Assembly: GCF_018294505.1 (NCBI RefSeq)
Contig: NC_057814.1
Location: 291,640,604 to 291,704,603 of the forward strand
Direction of reading: 5' to 3'
Length of the DNA stretch: 64,000 bases
DNA from: Triticum aestivum
Taxonomy: Eukaryota > Streptophyta > Magnoliopsida > Poales > Poaceae
The notes beneath the pieces were generated by a model. The model saw only the letters and a program-made list of their open reading frames with translations, was not told where the DNA came from and made no database searches. Shown here one piece after another: positions 44,888 to 56,070 of the stretch (its first letter is position 1; each line of letters starts with the position of its first letter). A program made the translations under genes and the position numbers.

Positions 44888-46236
44888 CCGGATGCCGCGC
44901 TACCATCCTCAGGACGCCACCCTGGGCCGAGCAACATGGAGCATGGGGCACTACGGCGAGGTGTTCGGGGTGACGGCCCCGGAGGCCTACGTGCCCCGCA
45001 TGATGGACCAAGAGTATGCACCGGAGGACGACCCCGGCTCATTCGCTGGAGAAGATTGGGGAGAGGGGGCGCTAGGAGCCGAAGCTTTTCAAGAACCAGC
45101 GGAGAACCACGACGATCGCGCCGGCAACGGCAACTACAGGGTACCGCTAATCTCTCAGGAATAGGCTTACGCTAACCATGGGCTACAGATGAATCAGGTT
45201 GCAGCGTCGATCGACGACCCTGGCACGGCAGCACCCCTTCCAACGAGGGAAACACGCTGGGGGCCGCCAGGAGGGAGCCAGGAGCAACGTCCCTCCCCGC
45301 GTCGCACGACGCCTGGCAACACCCGAAGGTAGGCCCTCTGCCGGGGAGGCCTCGACGACCCTTCCCCCGGCAGAGGACCTGTGGTCGCCGAGGGCACCAC
45401 TGGCGTCCTCTTTTCCTCTTTTGTGTCGTCCCGGTGACCGGTCGGCTCAAAGGAGGTCAAGGGTAGCGCAAGGCGGGGCCCTCGTCTGGCGATATGAAGC
45501 AAGGCCGGTACCTCTGAAGAAGGCCCAGTGCCTGTGAAGCTCGCCGCCCGTGACACTCTCACGTAATAATGAGTTGGGGCTGTACACGCCCCGGAGTCTC
45601 AGGGGTGCCGGCCTCAGGCCCTAGGGCACCCTCCCACGCCTAGTGGCAGCACTTAGCTCCGCGCTGGTGAGAAGACTTGAAGACCAGAAGACTAGACTAG
45701 GTGCCGGACGCGGCCTTTCGCTTTGGATTTCCCTTTCTGTAGCTTTGCTTTCTGGATCTGGATTTAAGTTGAAGCCGAATTTTTATCGATGTGGGCGGGG
45801 GGAGCCTTTTCTCGTTCGAGCAATTTCTTGCTTTCTGGATCTCGTTTTGTCTGGGACTCATGTTCGTCGCCTTCCCCTCATGAGCTCCTTGCGAGCGGGA
45901 CTACGCGAAGCACGCGCGCGCCAAGCGCGCGCTAGCACTGCAACTGGTGCTCACCTCTTGTGGGGCCCCTTCTGACGGGGCGACAAGCTCCGCGGGATTC
46001 TCAGAAACTCGACGCCTCGCGACCCAGCTCAAAGCTGGCGCTGACTAAGGTAAACCATGACAGAAAACTTGCACCTGGGTTCACGAGTGCGCGAGGACAC
46101 AAACTCACACCGCATAGGGAAGTAAAACTGCAATTTGCTTACATGAGGGGCTCCCCCTCTCAAAATGCTCTTACAAGTTTTCCAAGGGCCACGCCCGAGT
46201 TTTGTGTGCAGGATGAAACGACAGGAGAACATGGGG
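44888..46236 (+). other. internal region without recognised gene
   Basis: GC-rich to about 45560, then a mixed stretch with GCGCGCGCC runs near 45915-45935. No conserved domain on either strand. Probably the 3' flank of the antisense gene and the remains of the gag region. Confidence 0.4.
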
Positions 46237-49200
46237 TCAGCCAGAAATGTCGCTCGCTGCATCACCCGCGGACGCGTCACTCGCGTCGTCATCGTCTTTG
46301 TCAGCATCGTCGCCGCCAACGGCGACGCCCCCGTCGCCGTCATCAACCACGTCACCTTCGTCTGCGGCGACCACCACCGCGTCATCCTCTGAGGTGAAGG
46401 ACCTGACCAACGCATCCACATTGTCCTCAACCCAACGCGCCAGGTCGCCCCGAACAGCCGTGGGTACGGGGGCGATGGCGGCGTCGAAATCAAAGTTGGG
46501 GTTGGCATTCAGGAGGTGGCTGAAGACACGGGAGAAAGCATGCTCAAGCAGGCCACGACCCCTTTCCTCCACAAGTTGGCGAGCTATGGCAGATCGATCC
46601 TCCAGGCGCGTCACCACCTCGGTGAAGAAGGTCAGGTGGCTGGCATAATCATTCGAGTGAGGGGCCGGCGCCTCCACGTCGCAAATATGGCCCAGGGCGA
46701 TATTGGCCCTGTTCCGGAGATCCTGAAGCATACGGGCATGCTCGCGCTCCAGCGTTCGTCGTTGGAGCACTTCCTTCGTGTTTTGCCGTGCGACGGCCTC
46801 AGCGTCATCAACCCGCCTCCGAAGGGAACGCAGCTAGGCGCGGGCGGAGGCCAAGTCCGCCTGCACCGTAACGAGGGCGACGGTCATGGCTTCCGCGCGC
46901 CTCCCAGCCTCATCCAACCTGGGCCTAAGGGCAGCGGCCCTGCCCGCATCCTCCGTACCCGCAAGCTTCAGCTTCAGGTCGTACCTACCCTCTAGGTCTG
47001 CGCGAACCTCGGCCACCCGGCGATTGACCTCCTCTTCGACTCTGGCCTCGCGAGCCCCGGCGGCATCTTTTGCTTGAGCAACTTGATGCTCCCTCGTCTC
47101 TAGTTGCTCGAGCTCGAGGCTGTGCTCCACGGCTTCCAGGGCCAGCGCCTCGTCACGCTTCCGGACCTCCTCTTCCTCCACGGGCGTCCCCCTCAGCGAT
47201 GCAAGAGCGGCCCTGCGCGCCTCCACCTGCTGCTCAAGGGACGCGCTCCAGGCCTGGAGCTCCCACGCGCGCTTCTCCGCAGCCTCACGACGACGGTCAG
47301 CCTCGCGAGCCTCTTCCAAGGCTCGCGAGCGGGCTTCATGGGCGATCTTGAGGGACGCCTCGGCCTTCGCATTCTCAAGTTCACGCTGATAACGACTGAG
47401 GTTGATGGCCACCTTCAGCTTGCGCCGCTCCTCCACCAGTCGGAGACCTTCAGCCTCAAGGCGCGAGTCGACACCAGCGATCTCTTCACCCAGTCGACTC
47501 ATCGCGCCCATCGCCTCCTGGAAGAGCTCATGACGAACTACGCTCCGCCCGCGCTCGAGCTCGAACGCTCGGCCCACCTCGTCCTCCACCTCCGGGGCAG
47601 CGGGCGGGGCGCCAAGTGGCGCGCCACCTCCCGGCAGGGGGCTGGGGGCTGACGCCGCACCTGACGTCAACCGGTCCTCGCGAGAAGCCCGAGCCGATTG
47701 GGGCACGCTGCATGAAGAGGAGCCGAAGATCGAAGCCAACCAGCTGCTGTTCATGAGCAAAGGAGGGGTCTTGGGCACGCCCGCCATGCTCCACGCCAGA
47801 CCGCGGGGGAGGAGCGGCCAAGCCGCGGGCTTAATGCGCCACGAAGGCGGAGATGCTCCCCCAACCGACCCTGCTCCAGGGGCGGTAAGCAAACCAGGAA
47901 CACTCAAGGCCGATGGGGGAGTCGAGGAAGGAGGAGGCCGTTTCTCAGGAGGCGCAGCCGCCTCGACGGAAGGAGCCCTGAAGAACTGACGTCGGGAGAT
48001 GGAAAACAGCACACAAGGAGCCACAGCGATATGATGCTTACACGTCAACAGCGATGTACTTCCTCCGCTTCGGTGGTCCAAAGATGTTGTTGCCGCTCGG
48101 GGATCCTCTCCTCTTCCGGAGCTCCGCGAAATCAATGCAGAGCCGGCCGTATCGCTGGACGTGGTGGCCTGCACGGGGCGAAGAGCTTGGAGAGACAACT
48201 TCAGGGGTGCCCGGATGCGGCAAACAGCCGGGCACCGCCTCACCACCAACTCCCGAGGCTTCCGGGGCCTTAGCCTCGGGAGTCGCATGCTGCGTCTCCT
48301 CAGCGACCGGCGTTTCAAGAGGGAGGGTGCAAGCTCCCGAGGATGATGCCCCAGGATCACCACTCAGCATGTGCTACTCAGCACTTAGGCCACCAGCCTC
48401 CGTCAGAGCTCGCCCTCCTGCATCCCCACTTGGGGTGAGCTCGGCACCAGCGGTAAGGAAGGGAACCACGACGACGGGGTTCTCGCGGGGCCCCACCAGA
48501 CCGATCGGCCGCAACCCCCATTCGTCAAAGGAAGGCATGCTCGCTGCAAACTCGTCCTTGTTCTTGCAGCAATACAGCAGGCAATTCTTCCCAGGCATTT
48601 CGGCCGGCAAAGGGACACCCGTCAAGACCTTGAGCATTGTCTGCCGCGTCCCGAGAGGGAGCCCAGACTCCTGGAACCTCATGTGGTCCTGACTGTTGAG
48701 CAAGGTCCACATTGGGCGAGAGTGGCGCTGAAGCGGAGCAACCCGGCGCTTGACGAACTCCTTCACCACCATAGGCGCGGTCACTTCGCGGTCCTTCAGC
48801 AGCCTCAGCCTGGCCCAGACAAGAGCAAGGCGAGGGCTCGAGAGCCTCTGGTGGCCCTAGCCGGAGTTTGGAATAGCGGGCCCCACCGGAACTTGGAGCA
48901 GAGGGCTGAGCACGCCGGCGTCAACAAACACCCATCGTGCGCGGAACTCACTCGTGGATGGAGGAAGTTCGAAGTCAATCCCCGCGCCCGCAGTCACGAC
49001 CACGGCCTGGAGGCCCACGCACCCCGAGCTCTGTCGGGGACCGGTCAGATGCAAGGAGAAGAAATGGCGAAGCAAGGCAACGGAAGGAGCGATGCCCACC
49101 ATGGCCTCGCACAAGAAGGCGAAAACGGCAAGAAGGGTCACAGATTGAGGGTCGAGATGAAGCATGTGGATCTGATAATGCTCGAGCACGGCGTTGAAGA

Positions 49201-49465
49201 AGGCGGAGAAGGGAGGAATCAAGCCAGCCCAGAGGGCATCAATGAAGATCAGGACCTCAGTGGCTGCCCGATCCATGCGGGTGTGGGACGCGGGCCAGGC
49301 CACCGTCTCTCCCCACTCGTTGAAGCTGGAGGCAAGCATGGGGCGCACCTTGTCCATGGCCTCGTCATTGAGCACCCGAGGCCGGCCAAGTGCAGACTCA
49401 AAGGGCGGAGGCGCAGTTGGCAAAGACAGAGGTTTCTTCCCCTTTTCAGCCTATTTCGGCGCCAT
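46237..49465 (-). pseudogene. antisense accessory gene, Transposase_28-like plus long coiled coil
   Basis: ATG 49463-49465 opens MAPK and meets TAG at 49451-49453. The same frame continues through a domain with LEHYQIHMLHLDP and CEAMVGIAPSVALLRHFF, which aligns position for position with the HDLTPNS / CEAFLRVQPHFGL motifs of the gene at 36312. TAG codons at 48857 and 48374 also interrupt this frame, yet it continues to about 48041. A frame change (possibly a short intron, GTAAGC at 48041) leads to a Pro-rich linker and about 250 residues of Glu/Arg/Ala-rich coiled coil, a TAG at 46834, then a helical C-terminus and an Asp-rich tail ending at 46237. Function unknown. All four in-frame stops are TAG. 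Confidence 0.7.
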
Positions 49466-49742
49466 GGCGATGAAGCAGGCGGAGCGCAAGTCATATTGGA
49501 AGGGCAAAGCAGGGCCTCGAGGAAGCAGGGAGATTGGAGGAGCCGGGCGTGGGCGAAGGAAGAATAACTGTGCGAGAGGCGGGGGCCGCATAGCCAGGCG
49601 GATTCAAGGGCAGCGTGGGGAAGCGGAGACGCCCACGTCCAATCAACCGCCACGTGTCGACCAAGGCCGCAGGCTTTTGGGGCCCACGGTGCTCCGTAGT
49701 TGACCCTTGGCTTTGCCGTGAAGCCAAGCCCGAGCGCACCTT
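49466..49742 (-). promoter_or_regulatory. presumed promoter region of the antisense gene
   Basis: Minus-strand upstream region. Contains CACGTG (49651) and CCAAT-like (CAATCAACC inverse, 49637) motifs, but I see no clear TATA box here, unlike the other two antisense genes. Confidence 0.3.
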
Positions 49743-49757
49743 GGGCCCGGGGGCTAC
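49743..49757 (+). other. polypurine tract
   Basis: GGGCCCGGGGGCTAC before the 3' LTR. Confidence 0.75.
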
Positions 49758-50641
49758 TGTCGGCGTCCTGGGAACGGGGGTCCCCAGACTTGCCTGCCTG
49801 CGGCCCATGGCGTGGCTAAGCTAGCAGGCCGTACGGCCCATCTTTATCAACATGGCATCCGAGATCCTCGTGAGGGGCCAAGCCTCGCAAGGCGGATGAC
49901 GCAAGACCTCCTCAGGAGTGGCCTAGTCAGGCAGGCTCATGAGGAGCAGAGATATCAAGGCGGGGCGAACCTCACGAGGCTCTCGTGACGTGAGCCATGA
50001 TGATCGACACCAGGCAGGCGCCAGGCGGGCGCCAGCACACGCAGCGTCCTTGTTTCCTCTTTGGTGCTAAGGAGGCCAGCGCAGGCGAGGAGTACCGAGG
50101 CATCAGGCAAAGGTTGCTATATTGGTGCAATGAGACCAAGACCAGGAGGACGGCAAGACGGAGGTCATCGTGGAGCCCAAGACGGCGTCACCACCAGAGC
50201 CTTTTGCAGGCGAAGACCGCTTTTGTCACGATAGCTTGTACTAGCTGTCCCCCTTCAAATTTGCCTGCCGTTGTTGGCTCCCTTCCCTCTCAATATTTGG
50301 GAAGAGGACCAGGGCCTATATAGGTAGAGCTAGCCACCACCATAGGGGGATCGAGTAGTTCATCCGGCTCTCACCCGCTAAGTCACCACGCACAAGAACA
50401 CCTCAACCTCAGGAGGTTGTTCTTCCCTTTGTATTGTTCATCATCAGCCCAAGAGGCAATCCACCACCACCACACTAGAGTAGGGTATTACACCACAACG
50501 GTGGCCCGAACCAGTATAAATACCGTGTCTCTTCGTGTTGCGAGTTCATGGAGTTCGTCGCGAGATCTTAGCGAGCCAGGCCGGAGATCGGTAGGAGGGA
50601 AAGACTTCGCGTGCACCCAAGTGTTCGAACCACATCCGACA
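49758..50641 (+). repeat. 3' LTR (884 bp)
   Basis: Very similar to the 5' LTR; small differences include a short duplication near 50013-50035 (GGCAGGCGCCAGGCGGGCGCC), a loss near the end (AACCTTAAGGG...absent), and a GTTCATGGA insertion near 50545. TATATAG at 50317. Confidence 0.93.
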
Positions 50642-50646
50642 AGTAG
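50642..50646. repeat. target-site duplication, right (AGTAG)
   Basis: Mate of 43382-43386. Confidence 0.95.
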
Positions 50647-51964
50647 CGTAAGTATTTCCCTCAGTTTTTGAGAACTAAGGTATCAATCTAGTAGGAGACC
50701 ATGCTCAAGTCCCTCGCACCTACACAAACAAATAAAAACCTCGCAACCAACGCAATAAAGGGTTGTCAATCCCTTCACGATCACTTATGAAAGTGAGATC
50801 TGATAGATATGATAAGATAATATTTTTGGTATTTTTATGATAAAGATTAAAACTAAAGATTGCAAAATAAACGGTGCCAGAAATAGCTTGTTGTCGGGAG
50901 ATTAATATGATGGAAAATAGACCCGGGGGCCATAGGTTTCACTAGTGGCTTCTCTCAAGAGCATAAGTATTACGGTGGGTGAACAAATTACTGTTGAGCA
51001 ATTGACAGAATTGAGCATAGTTATGAGAATATCTAGGTATGATCATGTATATAGGCATCACGTCCGCGACAAATAGACCGACTCCTGCCTGCATCTACTA
51101 CTACTACTCCACACATCGACCGCTATCCAGCATGCATCTAGAGTATTAAGTTCAAAAGAACAGAGTAACGCTTTAAGTAAGATGACATGATGTAGAGGGA
51201 TAAACTCATGCAATATGATATAAACCCCATCTTGTTATCCTCGATGGCAACAATACAATACGTGCCTTGTTGCCCCTACTGTCACTGGGAAAGGACACCG
51301 CAAGATTAAACCCAAAGCTAAGCACTTCTCCCATTGCAAGAAAGATCGATCTAGTATGCCAAACCAAACTGATAATTCGAAGAGACTTGCAAAGATAACC
51401 AATCATACATAAAAGAATTCAGAGAAGATTCAAATATTGTTCATAGATAAAATTGATCATAAACCCACAATTCATCGGTCTCAACAAACACACTGCAAAA
51501 GAAGATTACATCGAATAGATCTCCACGAGAATCGTGGAGAACTTTGTATTGAGATCCAAAGAGAGAGAAGAAGCCATCTAGCTAATAACTATGGACCCAA
51601 AGGTCTGAGGTAAACTACTCACACATCATCGGAGAGCCTATGGTGTTGATGTAGAAGCCCTCCGTGATCAATGCCCCCTCCGGCAGGACGCCGGAAAAGG
51701 CCCCAAGATGGGATCTCACGGGTATAGAAGGTTGCGGCGGTGGAATTAGGTTTTCGTGGATGCTTCTGTTGGTTTGGGGGTACGTAGGTATATATAGGAG
51801 GAAGAAGCACGTCCGTGGAGCAACGTGGGCCCCACAAGGGTGGAGGGTGTGCCCAGGGGGGTAGGCGCGCCCCCTACCTTGTGCCCTCCTGGTTGATGTC
51901 TTGACATGGACTCCAAGTCCTCTGGATCACGTTTGTTCCAAAAATCACGTTCCCGAAGGTTTCA
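50647..51964 (-). repeat. inverted Athila-type LTR, second part
   Basis: Continuation of 43324-43386. Inverse matches to the solo LTR include the CTGCATCTACTACTACTACTC block (51086) and CATGCATCTAGAGTATTAAG (51131). An inverse TATA (GTATATATAGG, 51787) and a GC-rich palindrome (GGGGGTAGGCGCGCCCCCTACC, near 51857) are also in place. Its far end is cut off by the LARD at 51965. Confidence 0.8.
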
Positions 51965-54900
51965 TGTCAGTACCCCGATTCCAAGTCACATCGATCTAGA
52001 TGATAACACCTCATATCACTTTCCGACCTCACGCACGGTATTCCCACGGGTGTCGCCTTACCATGGCCCGGGACCGTTTGCGCCTTTTGGCTCACGTATA
52101 TGATAGTGTCGCTAGCATCCATATGACAGAGAACCCGGGCCGACATGACTAGTCGTGAACCCGAAGTGGCACTAACTTACGGGGACAGGCATACATGAAT
52201 CAACATCGAGCATGTCGGTCAGCAGCGTGCGAATCCAGGCTGTAGCACTGGGCTAACAGGACTCCGGTGAACCGGGCTATAGCAGGCTAGGCAGGACTCC
52301 GGATGTCGCCGCGTGACATTTCCCCAAAGGGACAGACACAGGAACGAAGTGAATCACATGTCGGCCAGTCAAGTGTTCCAGAGCGGTAGTGCTGGGCTAG
52401 CAGGACTCCGGTGAACCGGGCTGTAGCGGACTACTATGGCTCATGGAAGCACAAGACTACATTTCCCCATAAGAGTGGCTACCAAGGATAAACAACTAGG
52501 TTGTCGGATCCCACACATACCAAACATTTCAATCATACACACAATATGCTCGATATGTGTAAATACAACATGGCATCACAACAAAACTCTACGACTCAAA
52601 GTATTTATTCATTAGGCTCCGAGGAGCCAAGTATTACAAACATGGGTCTCAATACCCAACATACAGAGCATACAAGCAACAAGCACATGCGGAAGCTAAA
52701 CTTGTCTGAGTACAGACAACTACAAAAGAAAAGGCTGAGAAACCTGACTATCTACGAGACCCTGCCGAGGGCACAAGATCGTAGCTGAGGTAACAAGCTA
52801 AACGTCGGAGTCCACGCGGACTAGCGAGACTAAAGTCTCTCTGCAAAAACATAAAATAAGCAAACGTGAGTACAAATGTACCCAGCAAGACTTACATCAG
52901 AACTAGCTACATATGCATCGGTATCAACAAAGGGGTGGTGGAGTTTGACTGCAGCAAGCCATCTTTGACTCGGTAGCTATCCTGAACTACGACTGCAAGT
53001 AACTCTTTTGAGGTGGCGCACACGAGTCCACATATTCACCATATCAATACACCACTATGGATCCGCTCCCGTCTACCTACGAGAACGCCATCCATAGCAC
53101 TCACGCTTATCTTGCGAGTTTTAGAGTATCGACTTCAGGTTATCTACAAACTGTACAGGAAACCCAGAAGTCCTTTACCGCGGACACGGCTATTCGAATA
53201 GATGATGTTAACCCTGCAGGGGTGTACTTCTTCACACACGCTCTCGCCACGTACCACCATGTACACGTCGTGTATCTCGGCAACCTTCAAGCGGAAGCCT
53301 GGCGAGGGAGTCGGCCATGATCTGACTAACCACACAAGTCTCTAGTCCAGGTTTATCGCCTATTCGGGTTCCATCCACAAGGAGATCCGGCCGGGGTGTC
53401 GCTCACGGCCCCAAATGATGTGTACAGGGTTCCAAGCCCACCAAACGGGCGGCGCTTGGTATACCCGGCCACGGTGCCTACCCAAGCCCACCTGTACCGG
53501 GTGCCACTTGGTAGACTACTAACACTACCTACAAACACTAGAAACTAGTTGCAACTCCTGGACAGAGATCATGTTGATTAATAAGTCGAGAGGGGTCGAG
53601 TCACCGGAACCCAATGTGTGGTAGTAACTGTTCATGGATCACAAACACAGAACTCAGTTGCTAAGAGCGGCTTCAATGAGACAACCCACCATGTACTCCT
53701 ACATGGCCTCTCACCAATACCTTTACCAAATCGTGTTCACACACTTAGCTCACAACAGTAGGACATGTTCACACACCTCTAATTCATCCCCGATGAATCA
53801 GACCTGACTCAACTCTAGGCAGTAGCAGGCATGACAAACAAGCATGGATGAGTAGGCACATCAGGGCTCAAACAACTCCTACTCATGCTAGTGGGTTTCA
53901 TCTATTTACTGTGGCAATGACAGGTCATGTAGAGGAAAGGGGTTCAGCTACCGCAACATGTAACAGTTGAAACGGTGTTGTCCTAATGCAGTAAAAGAGA
54001 GCAGGAGCGAGAGAGCGGGTTTGTATCGGAATGAACAAGGGGGTTTGCTTGCCTGGCACTTCTGAAGATAGTATAGCTCTTCATCGGTGTCATCGATCAC
54101 GTCGTCGGAAACATCGTCTACTAAGAGGGAACAACCACCGGCAAACACAAAAGGAACCACAATCAATGCAATGCACATTCATATGAATGATATGTCATAT
54201 TAAAGTACTGAATTGACCTAGTGCAACAGTTAGTCATATTCATTGAAGTGGAATTCAAACCTATAGCAAATTCCAACTCCAAAACTAATTACCATTTATT
54301 CCATAATCATGAATTGTCCTGTTCAGTGGGGTTAACTTGTTAAAACATGCATGAAAATGCCACATTCAGATTCTTTGGATTTTTCTGATCATTTTTCATA
54401 TATAAATCTTTTCAATCTGAGTTATAGATTATTTTCTATGATTTTTAGAAGTTTAGGACATTTTTCTGAAATTAATAAATCGTTTTGATTTATTTAAAAT
54501 CCAGAAAAGCAATTACTGCATCAGCATTACGTCAGTGTGACGTCAGCCAGTCAATAGACTTGACCAGAGTCAAACCTGACATGCGGGACCCGCATGTCAT
54601 TGAAACAATGCTAATTAGTGATTAGGTTTAACCTAAAACAAAACTTAACAGGGGCTGGCCCCACCTGTCATGGAGCCAGGGGGTCATTAGGTTAGTGCCT
54701 AATGGCGTTTTTGCTGGAATTAGGCCGCCGACCATGGCCAGACGCGGCGGAGGTGTTCGGGAATCGCCCATAGGGCTTGGTTTGAGGTGTGCTTGGGCTC
54801 GTTTGGGAGCCCTCGCTGGCGCGCGTCGAACGGTGGTGGTGGCCGGGCCTGTGGTGGCCGGAACCGACGACGGCGAGCTCGTGAGCGGCGGCCGGAGCTC

Positions 54901-56056
54901 GGGTGCGGTCTGGTTCAGCGCTGCTGCTCACAAACGAGCGAGCTGAGGCGCTGGGGTGCTCTACGGGTCGCGGCAAGCACAACGGGTGCACGCCCGTGAC
55001 CAAATGGTCACCGGGGCTTTGCCGGCGACGAGCCCGTGCGGCTGCGGCTACGGCAATCAAACGGAGGCGGGGTTAGGGGGTAATGACCGGGGGCTCACAG
55101 CGGTTGCAACGGGGGCCTCGGCGAGCTCGGGGAGGGGCTGGTGACGTCGGAAGGTCGCCGGCAATCTCGGCGACCCGAGGTTGAAGAACACAATGGCGAC
55201 GGCGATGCAGGTCGTCCGGGCTTGGTTCCTTCGTCTTGGAGAAGCGGCGTGAGGATTCAGAGCTCGGGAACATGACTGGAGGGCAAGGGGATAGCTGTGG
55301 CTGTGCGTACGGCGGTCGGCGTCGACGACCGCGCTCGGTGGACGCACGTGAGAGAGACAGGGGAGGGGAGAGAGAGCGAGGAGAGAGAGATCGATCCAGA
55401 CGGCTCTGGGGCTTATCCCCTCACCGACGAGGCAAGCAAGGAGGCAGGAGGTGGCGCGAGGAGGGAGCGCGTGCGTCGGCCACGCTTTCGGTATCCTACT
55501 GGCGAGAGGAAGACGACGACTGGCGTGTCGGCTGCCTGCTGGGCTGGGCCTCAGCTACAGTGCTGGGCCGTGAGGTGGGTTGCACGGGTGAGTTCACTGC
55601 CTCTCTCTGTTTTGCTATTTAAGTTTCTGTTTTCTATTGCTTTAACTCTGTTTTGATTTAGTATAATACTAAACCACATCTAAAAATCCTGAAATAAATT
55701 GTGGGGACATTTTGAATTATTTCCAACAACCCACATTTAGTTTCAAAATTATTTGAGCATTTAAAATAATTATAGCAATTAAATGCCCAAATTCAAATAC
55801 ATAATGATTTAATTCAAATATCCAGAAATGGCCTAGAAATATGTGCATCATTTTTGGCAGAGGTTTTCACCTTTATCAAAAATCATGAACTTTTCTAAAG
55901 GGCATTCTGGGATCATTGAAAATGTTTTTAAGTTGAACCTAGTTGAGTTCTTTTGGGTGCTAGGGATTGATCACCCCTATTTCAAATTCATTTAAACTTA
56001 GACATGATGCATGGATGCAAATGCAACTATTTACAACCAATTCTGGGGCTGTGACA
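51965..56056 (-). repeat. LARD 3' LTR (4092 bp)
   Basis: Plus-strand ends TGTCAGTACC and GGGGCTGTGACA. Blocks in order: a part with the GACTCCGGTGAACCGG motif twice (52260-52290, 52402-52420), a GC/Ser-Tyr poor middle to 54200, an AT-rich stretch (54230-54500), TGACGTCA-type motifs (54522-54550), a strongly GC-rich block (54692-55590) with a GA-rich run (55350-55395), then AT-rich to the end. No gene recognised; open frames in the GC-rich block are on several strands and not conserved. Confidence 0.85.
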
Positions 56057-56070
56057 ACTCACCCCCACTA
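56057..56070 (-). other. LARD polypurine tract
   Basis: Minus strand TAGTGGGGGTGAGT directly before the LTR start TGTCACAGCCCC. Confidence 0.8.

Larger units (their letters stand above)
43387..50641 (+). mobile_element. non-autonomous Tat-type element carrying only an antisense gene
   Basis: A 7255-bp insertion with LTRs of 887 and 884 bp, PBS, polypurine tract and a perfect 5-bp duplication. The internal 5.5 kb has a short sense leader ORF but no capsid, protease, RT, RNase H or integrase motif on either strand. Instead a 3.2-kb antisense gene fills its 3' half. Its LTRs, PBS and leader are related to those of the gag-bearing element at 1-3102, so it presumably depended on such elements in trans. 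Confidence 0.92.

Noticed and set aside
46247..46995. Plus-strand open frames rich in Ser/Ala in the non-autonomous element
   Set aside because: They mirror the Asp/Ala-rich tail and coiled coil of the minus-strand gene; GC-rich codon bias opens several frames at once.
43387..50641. Two independent solo LTRs rather than one element
   Set aside because: AGTAG flanks only the outer ends; a PBS follows the first LTR and a polypurine tract precedes the second, so it is one insertion.
54692..55656. Possible CpG-rich host gene first exon
   Set aside because: The block is inside a 4.1-kb LTR with defined ends, and a comparable block occurs in the second LARD-like LTR. No conserved protein seen.
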